9,626 nt of DNA from assembly GCA_024278345.1 (NCBI GenBank), contig JAJRTK010000405.1, forward strand, positions 1 to 9,626. The letters are read 5' to 3'. The notes under the pieces are model-generated. The model searched no databases. It saw only the letters and a list, made by a program, of their open reading frames with translations, and had not been told where the DNA came from. Shown here in pieces: positions 6,296 to 9,626 of the stretch (positions are counted from its first letter, which is position 1; every line of letters begins with the position of its first letter). The DNA is from a bacterium. Its GTDB lineage: Bacteria; CSSED10-310; JAJRTK01. The position numbers and the translations under genes are program-made.

Positions 6296-7597
6296 ATGAG
6301 TCGATCCAAGGTTGCGATCCTGAAGACCAGCCCCCAGAGGGTGCTTTCTGATTACCACGAGCTGATGAACTTGGCCGGCTACCAGGAGACGTTGGACAAA
6401 GGGGCGGATACGGCGTTGAAGATCAACATTTCCTGGCACTTCTTCTATCCCGCCTCATCGACGACCCCCTGGCAGCTCGAAGGGGTGATCCGGGCCATGA
6501 AGCGGGATGGTTATTCGTCGGACCTGATCCACGGATGCCACAACCGGACCGTGGTCATCGATTCTCACCTGGGCGAGCGCGAAAACAAGCATATCGATGT
6601 CATCCAGGCCCACGGGCTTCGGAACGTCCACCTTTACGAGGGTGAGGAATGGCTCGACATCCGCGAGGCCGTGGGCGACCTTTGCGACAAGTTCCTTTGC
6701 CTGGGCGAGGTCTATCCCAACGGTTTTTCCATTCCCAAGCGCTTCATCGGCGAAAACATTCTCCACTTGCCCACGGTGAAGACCCATGTCTTCACCACGA
6801 CGACGGGTGCCATGAAAAACGCCTTCGGCGGGCTCTTGAATGAGCACCGCCACTGGACCCATCCCGTCATCCACGAGACCCTGGTGGATCTCTTGATGAT
6901 CCAGAAGAAGATCCATCCCGGCATCTTCGCCGTCATGGACGGAACCTTTGCCGGAGACGGCCCGGGGCCCCGCTGCATGATTCCTCATGTGAAGAACGTC
7001 ATCCTAGCCTCGGCGGACCAGGTGGCCATCGACGCCGTGGCGGCGAAGCTCATGGGCTTTGACCCGCTGAAGGATATCAAGTTTATCCGCCTGGCCCACG
7101 ATCTGGGGCTTGGCTGCGGAGATGTCCGAGAGATCGAAATCGTGGGCGACAAGAGTGCCCTGGAAGAAAACTGGAACTTCGTGGGACCCTTCAAGAAGAT
7201 GACCTTCGCTTCCAAGATGCAACACAAGATTTACTGGGGCGCACTGAAGAAACCCATCGAGTGGTCCTTGAAGACGTGGCTCGCCCCTTGGGCCTATATC
7301 GCGAGTGTCCTCTACCACGATGCCTACTGGTATCCTCGCCACCAGAAGCGGATCCACGAAATCCTTTCCAGCGAGTGGGGGAAGCTCTTCCACAACTGGC
7401 GGAACGTGGCCCTGGACCCCAACGACCTGGACCTTCCCGGTTGGGAGTCCGTGGGCCAGGAACCCGCGGTCTTCCGCAAGGAGACCATGCAGCTCCTGAA
7501 GAAGTCCATGAAGATCCTGGGCACTTGCATCAAGGAAGCGCCCGAGGTGGCCGCCCGCCGCCGCGCCAGGGAACGCCGGAAGCGCCTTGCGGGCTAG
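6296..7597 (+). CDS. DUF362 domain protein without ferredoxin domain
   Basis: Protein of 433 aa. The DUF362 fold is recognised from LPTVKTHVFTTTTGAMKNAFG (about 158-178; the K-T-H and G-A-x-K-N-x-F-G features), VMDGTFAGDGPGPR (213-226; D-G then G-x-G-P) and ASADQVAIDAVAAKLMGFDP (238-257). Members are often linked to Fe-S or redox proteins, but the domain's chemistry is not settled. This one has no CxxCxxC ferredoxin module. It has a C-terminal extension of about 120 residues rich in Trp/Tyr (KIYWGALKKP, YHDAYWYPRH) and a strongly basic tail RRRARERRKR (421-430). There is no signal peptide. An in-frame TAG at 6290-6292 fixes the ATG; no clear Shine-Dalgarno precedes it. It is divergent from the operon, and its stop overlaps the stop of the second glycosyltransferase. 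A role in the same pathway is inferred from position only. Confidence 0.92.
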   Translation: MSRSKVAILKTSPQRVLSDYHELMNLAGYQETLDKGADTALKINISWHFFYPASSTTPWQLEGVIRAMKRDGYSSDLIHGCHNRTVVIDSHLGERENKHIDVIQAHGLRNVHLYEGEEWLDIREAVGDLCDKFLCLGEVYPNGFSIPKRFIGENILHLPTVKTHVFTTTTGAMKNAFGGLLNEHRHWTHPVIHETLVDLLMIQKKIHPGIFAVMDGTFAGDGPGPRCMIPHVKNVILASADQVAIDAVAAKLMGFDPLKDIKFIRLAHDLGLGCGDVREIEIVGDKSALEENWNFVGPFKKMTFASKMQHKIYWGALKKPIEWSLKTWLAPWAYIASVLYHDAYWYPRHQKRIHEILSSEWGKLFHNWRNVALDPNDLDLPGWESVGQEPAVFRKETMQLLKKSMKILGTCIKEAPEVAARRRARERRKRLAG

Positions 7598-8784
7598 AGG
7601 CCGAGGCTCCGGTCATGGGCGGCCGGTGCCCCCAGGAGCCATTCGTATTTCTGTTCGATGACGGACCAGTCGTAGTGCGCTCGGAAGTAGGCCCGTCCCT
7701 GCATTCCCATGCGCCGCGCTTCCGCCCGGTGCCCGCGGAGCCATTGGAGAGCCTCGGAAAACTCCGCGTAGTCGCGGTAGAGAAGGCCTCCGTTGGAGCG
7801 GTAGCACTGGCCCCGGAGGACTTCGCAGTCACCGTTGACCAGGGCCGGCGTCCCCCTGGACCAGGCTTCCAGAAGGACCATGGAGAGGCTTTCGTACCGG
7901 CTGGGCATGATGAGCATCTCCGCCGTCGCCATGAGGCCAAGCTTCTGATCGTCGGGCACGACGCCCAGGTAGGTGACCGAAGGATGATCCGGGACGCCAT
8001 CGACTCTTTTGCCCGCCAAGACGAGCTGGAGGCGGTCGCCTGTTTCGTGAATGTGGCGAAGGAAGTGGCTCAGGAGGTCGAGGCATCCCTTCTCTCTTTC
8101 GATTCGCCCCACGTAGAGAGCGAAGGGCTCCGGCAAATCCAGCATTTTCCGGAGCTCGGCGCCCTTGGGGTGCGGAATCTCCCGTATCCCCACGCCCACC
8201 ACGGTTCCCCGGACGTGGCCGTTCTGGGTGATCCGCTGGATGAGCTCCCGCTCTTCAATGGAGTTGTAGGCGATGGCCACGGGTTTCTGGAACAGGTCGG
8301 CGAAGATCTGGAAGTAAAGGACCCGGTCGTGCTCGGCCGTGGGGACCAGGATGCTCTTTTCAGGGGCGACGGCAAGGCCGTAGTAGGTGGTCCAGTAACG
8401 GTAGCAGAAAAAGATCAGGCGGTGGAAACGACGGTGCTCCTGCCGAAGATAACTCAAGAGCCCGCCACTGACGGGGCCGTGCTCGTCGAGCCATTGCTTT
8501 TCGTCGGCCATCCCGTGGTCGAAGTAACAGCACTGGTTGGAAATCTCGTCGAAATCCTCCTGGACCCGTTCCCGGTCCACGGTGAACCTTCGGACGGGCA
8601 GACCGCCCACGGAGCAGAGCCCCGGCGGATACTCATTGCCAAAAGTCCGATAATCGATGGCCGTGGTGGTGAGCACTTCCACCTCGTGTCGCCGCGCCAG
8701 CCGTTCCGCCACAAACCGGGCGTGGATTTCGGCGCCCCCGACAATTTCGTCACCATATCGCTGAACGACAAGTCCGATTTTCAT
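7594..8784 (-). CDS. Family 4 glycosyltransferase (GT-B fold), copy 2
   Basis: Protein of 396 aa. The N-terminal half starts MKIGLVVQRYG with GGAEIH (16-21). The donor half has YVGRIEREKG (224-233, K232) and the EX7E signature in RYESLSMVLLE (E298 and E306). It is a full-length paralogue of the glycosyltransferase at 519-1694: shared blocks are the QRYG start, F-DH-ADE near 88-94, CYRYWTT/AYRYYQT (127-133), LVPTAE (146-151), IMPSxYESLS, and LxGQCxRSNGGLxY followed by EFxEAL. The most similar blocks lie in both the acceptor and donor halves, so the two may use related acceptors and donors, perhaps in successive steps. No clear Shine-Dalgarno precedes the ATG. The stop is shared as CTAG with the convergent DUF362 gene. 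Donor and acceptor are unknown. Its upstream 840 bp is repeat-rich and non-coding, so it probably has its own promoter. Confidence 0.93.
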   Translation of the reverse strand: MKIGLVVQRYGDEIVGGAEIHARFVAERLARRHEVEVLTTTAIDYRTFGNEYPPGLCSVGGLPVRRFTVDRERVQEDFDEISNQCCYFDHGMADEKQWLDEHGPVSGGLLSYLRQEHRRFHRLIFFCYRYWTTYYGLAVAPEKSILVPTAEHDRVLYFQIFADLFQKPVAIAYNSIEERELIQRITQNGHVRGTVVGVGIREIPHPKGAELRKMLDLPEPFALYVGRIEREKGCLDLLSHFLRHIHETGDRLQLVLAGKRVDGVPDHPSVTYLGVVPDDQKLGLMATAEMLIMPSRYESLSMVLLEAWSRGTPALVNGDCEVLRGQCYRSNGGLLYRDYAEFSEALQWLRGHRAEARRMGMQGRAYFRAHYDWSVIEQKYEWLLGAPAAHDRSLGL

Positions 8785-8992
8785 GAGCTGGGCCGTTTTT
8801 TTCGGGGTGGATGGTTTTTTGGGGTGGATTTCCGCTCACATCACTCGCGTCCGCTCGTGCTGCTCGCCTTTCATCGGCCCCTTCAAGGAGTATTTCCCCG
8901 CAGTGGTGAGGGCGTGCTCCCAGTTTTTGGGGATCCACGTAGGATGGAACAGAAGTCAGGAAAAGAAAAGGGAAAACGCGGGTATCCACTTC

Positions 8993-9034
8993 ACACTCAT
9001 GGAGACCAATCGAACCACCCCAGAAGCATGAAAG
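8993..9034. repeat. Diverged direct repeat, copy A
   Basis: This segment (acactcatgg, atcgaaccaccc, gaag, atgaaag in order) recurs at 9273-9312 with small indels and substitutions, in the same orientation. The pair brackets about 240 bp that hold hairpin repeats. Origin unknown. Confidence 0.6.
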
Positions 9035-9079
9035 GCTGGACGTCGCGGCCTCCGATGTTTTCCCCAAAAAATCTTTTCG

Positions 9080-9103
9080 CCTGGCGGCGTTCCGGCCTCC
9101 AGG
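9080..9103. repeat. Hairpin repeat, copy 1 (CGTTCCGG loop)
   Basis: CCTGGCGG and CCTCCAGG form an 8-bp stem with one mismatch around the loop CGTTCCGG. The unit, with the leading TTTTCGC, is repeated at 9187-9217, suggesting a dispersed intergenic palindrome. Confidence 0.6.
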
Positions 9104-9144
9104 CTCTCCGTTGGGCGCTCCCGGTTGCCCGGCAAGAAGCGTGC

Positions 9145-9162
9145 GCGGGCCGGAAGGCCCGC
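9145..9162. repeat. GC-rich hairpin GCGGGCC-GGAA-GGCCCGC
   Basis: A perfect 7-bp stem with a GGAA tetraloop lies between the two CGTTCCGG-loop hairpins. It is followed by CACCCAAAA on the plus strand, without a T tract, so it is not a good terminator on either strand. Confidence 0.6.
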
Positions 9163-9191
9163 ACCCAAAATCCGTTTCCCGGAACCTTTTC

Positions 9192-9217
9192 GCATGGAGG
9201 CGTTCCGGCCTCCATGC
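9192..9217. repeat. Hairpin repeat, copy 2 (CGTTCCGG loop)
   Basis: GCATGGAGG and CCTCCATGC form a perfect 9-bp stem around CGTTCCGG. Its stem differs from copy 1 at paired positions (CATGG/CCATG against CCTGG/CCAGG), which is compensatory change and suggests the folded form matters or is copied as a unit. Confidence 0.65.
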
Positions 9218-9272
9218 TGGCGTTTACTTTCACGGCAAGACAGATGTCTGCTTTGCGTGTACTCTCACGGTA

Positions 9273-9312
9273 ACACTCATGGGAGAATCGAACCACCCTG
9301 AAGAATGAAAGA
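9273..9312. repeat. Diverged direct repeat, copy B
   Basis: Partner of the segment at 8993-9034 in the same orientation: acactcatgg, atcgaaccaccc, gaag and atgaaag in the same order, with a few bases lost or changed. Confidence 0.6.
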
Positions 9313-9326
9313 AAAGAGGCGCAGAG

Positions 9327-9348
9327 TCAAAAAAAGACGCGCAGCGTC
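9327..9348 (-). terminator. Terminator-like hairpin with T tract
   Basis: Read on the minus strand, GACGC-TGC-GCGTC is followed by seven T. The 5-bp stem (6 with a G-U pair) is short for a strong intrinsic terminator. It lies just downstream of the group II intron end and could stop transcripts entering from beyond 9626 before they reach the glycosyltransferase at 8784. A similar unit, GAGGCGCAGAGTC, lies 20 bp away (9316-9328). Confidence 0.4.
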
Positions 9349-9359
9349 CATCCACGTGG

Positions 9360-9401
9360 ATAGGGGTAGGGAAAGCGCATTGGTTTGCGCCTCCCCTCCC
9401 T
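9360..9401 (-). ncRNA. Group II intron domain VI and 3' splice end
   Basis: On the minus strand, domain V is followed by a G-rich arm, the GCGC/GCGC stem around AAACCAAU, and a returning arm CCCUACCCCUAU. The A opposite 9367 lies 7 nt before the end of CUAU, the usual place of the branch-point adenosine, so the 3' splice site would fall after 9360. The 12-bp palindrome ATCCACGTGGAT (9350-9361) spans the junction. Confidence 0.65.
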
Positions 9402-9403
9402 CC

Positions 9404-9436
9404 GAACCGTACGTGCGGTTCTCCCGAATACGGCTC
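9404..9436 (-). ncRNA. Group II intron domain V
   Basis: On the minus strand, GAGCCGUA and UACGGUUC form the perfect 8-bp lower stem, containing the catalytic AGC triad, followed by the conserved CG bulge, then an upper stem UUCGG/CCGCA capped by GAGAA. This is the most conserved part of bacterial group II introns. The length is 33 nt and one upper-stem pair is broken (U opposite C). Domains I to IV and the reverse transcriptase gene are not in the window; if present, they lie beyond 9626 on the minus strand, past the MITE-like insertion. Confidence 0.8.
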
Positions 9437-9483
9437 TCCAGGCGGAGGGTCTCTCATCGAGACTGGCAGGCCGCGGCATGGGC

Positions 9484-9626
9484 GAGACCTATCAAATTGT
9501 CGTGTTTTTGCTTTACAATTTTCTTCGCCGAAACGGTGGCACCGGCATCTTGCCGGTGTAGCGCCCTCCGGGCTGCACGGAGCCGGGAAGGAGGCCCGCC
9601 CCAGCGGTGATGTTGTCAACCGGATC
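9484..9626. mobile_element. MITE-like element, copy 2, cut by window end
   Basis: The left end GAGACCTATCA (9484-9494) matches copy 1 at 10 of 11 bases. Bases 9486-9626 equal 5888-6028 except for one substitution. The missing right 11 bp, with the right inverted repeat, should lie at 9627-9637. The copy sits 47 bp from intron domain V, so it either interrupts the intron or marks its broken edge. Expected duplicated target, by analogy with copy 1, is GCATGGGC (9476-9483). Confidence 0.85.

Larger units (their letters stand above)
8785..9626. other. Repeat-rich region without genes
   Basis: No reading frame here looks like a real protein. The longest plus-strand frame (7261-9273) is the antisense shadow of the glycosyltransferase running out into repeats. 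From left to right I see the glycosyltransferase upstream region with a doubled GGGGTGGAT (8807 and 8822), a diverged direct repeat (8993 and 9273), three hairpins (9080-9217), a doubled GCGTxTACTxTCACGG (9220 and 9256), a terminator-like hairpin, a group II intron 3' end and a second MITE-like copy. It reads as a landing zone for small mobile elements. Confidence 0.75.

Noticed and set aside
6009-6299. A 96-codon plus-strand frame whose TGA overlaps the DUF362 ATG (ATGA), with a hydrophobic stretch
   Set aside because: It starts inside the MITE-like element and its codon use and composition do not look coding; the overlap is likely chance. A short leader peptide starting near 6077 cannot be fully excluded.
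7261-9273. A 670-codon open frame on the plus strand opposite the second glycosyltransferase and overlapping DUF362
   Set aside because: It overlaps two well-supported genes, its translation has no recognisable domain, and long antisense frames are normal in GC-rich coding DNA.
9055-9350. Possible CRISPR array from the repeated hairpins
   Set aside because: There are only two imperfect copies 112 bp apart, with no regular spacers and no cas genes.
9230-9619. A 129-codon minus-strand frame across the MITE and intron domain V
   Set aside because: It is a read-through of RNA and repeat sequence; spurious protein calls of this kind are common over domain V of group II introns.

Overview
The window is GC-rich bacterial DNA with compact genes, one operon and long intergenic stretches full of repeats. 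No rRNA, tRNA or housekeeping marker is present to place the organism. The repeats, bacterial group II intron remnant and gene content fit an environmental Gram-negative-type genome; an Acidobacteria-like source is only an impression.

Layout. Bases 1 to about 515 hold the remains of a small gene with half of an excisionase-type helix-turn-helix domain and an 11-G tract. On the minus strand, read from 5761 down to 519, lies a probable four-gene operon: an asparagine synthetase-like amide-forming enzyme with a shortened N-terminal domain, a radical SAM enzyme whose start overlaps the previous stop, a flavoprotein of the FAD-dependent halogenase-like superfamily, and a family 4 glycosyltransferase. 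Bases 5762-6295 form a divergent promoter region containing a clear 154-bp MITE-like element with 11-bp terminal inverted repeats and 8-bp flanking direct repeats. A DUF362 gene runs on the plus strand (6296-7597). It meets, at a shared CTAG, a second minus-strand glycosyltransferase (7594-8784) that is a clear paralogue of the first.

Bases 8785-9626 contain no convincing gene. They hold short hairpin repeats, a diverged direct repeat, a terminator-like hairpin, the 3' end (domains V and VI) of a minus-strand group II intron, and the left 143 bp of a second copy of the MITE-like element, cut by the window end.

How the genes may work together (inference). ATP-dependent amide formation, radical chemistry, flavin-dependent oxidation or halogenation and two glycosyltransfers suggest a pathway for a modified, glycosylated small molecule or surface glycan. 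DUF362 has no known reaction here. I do not recognise this six-gene combination as a named pathway. It is the best candidate in the window for an undescribed system; the alternative is tailoring of a surface polysaccharide.
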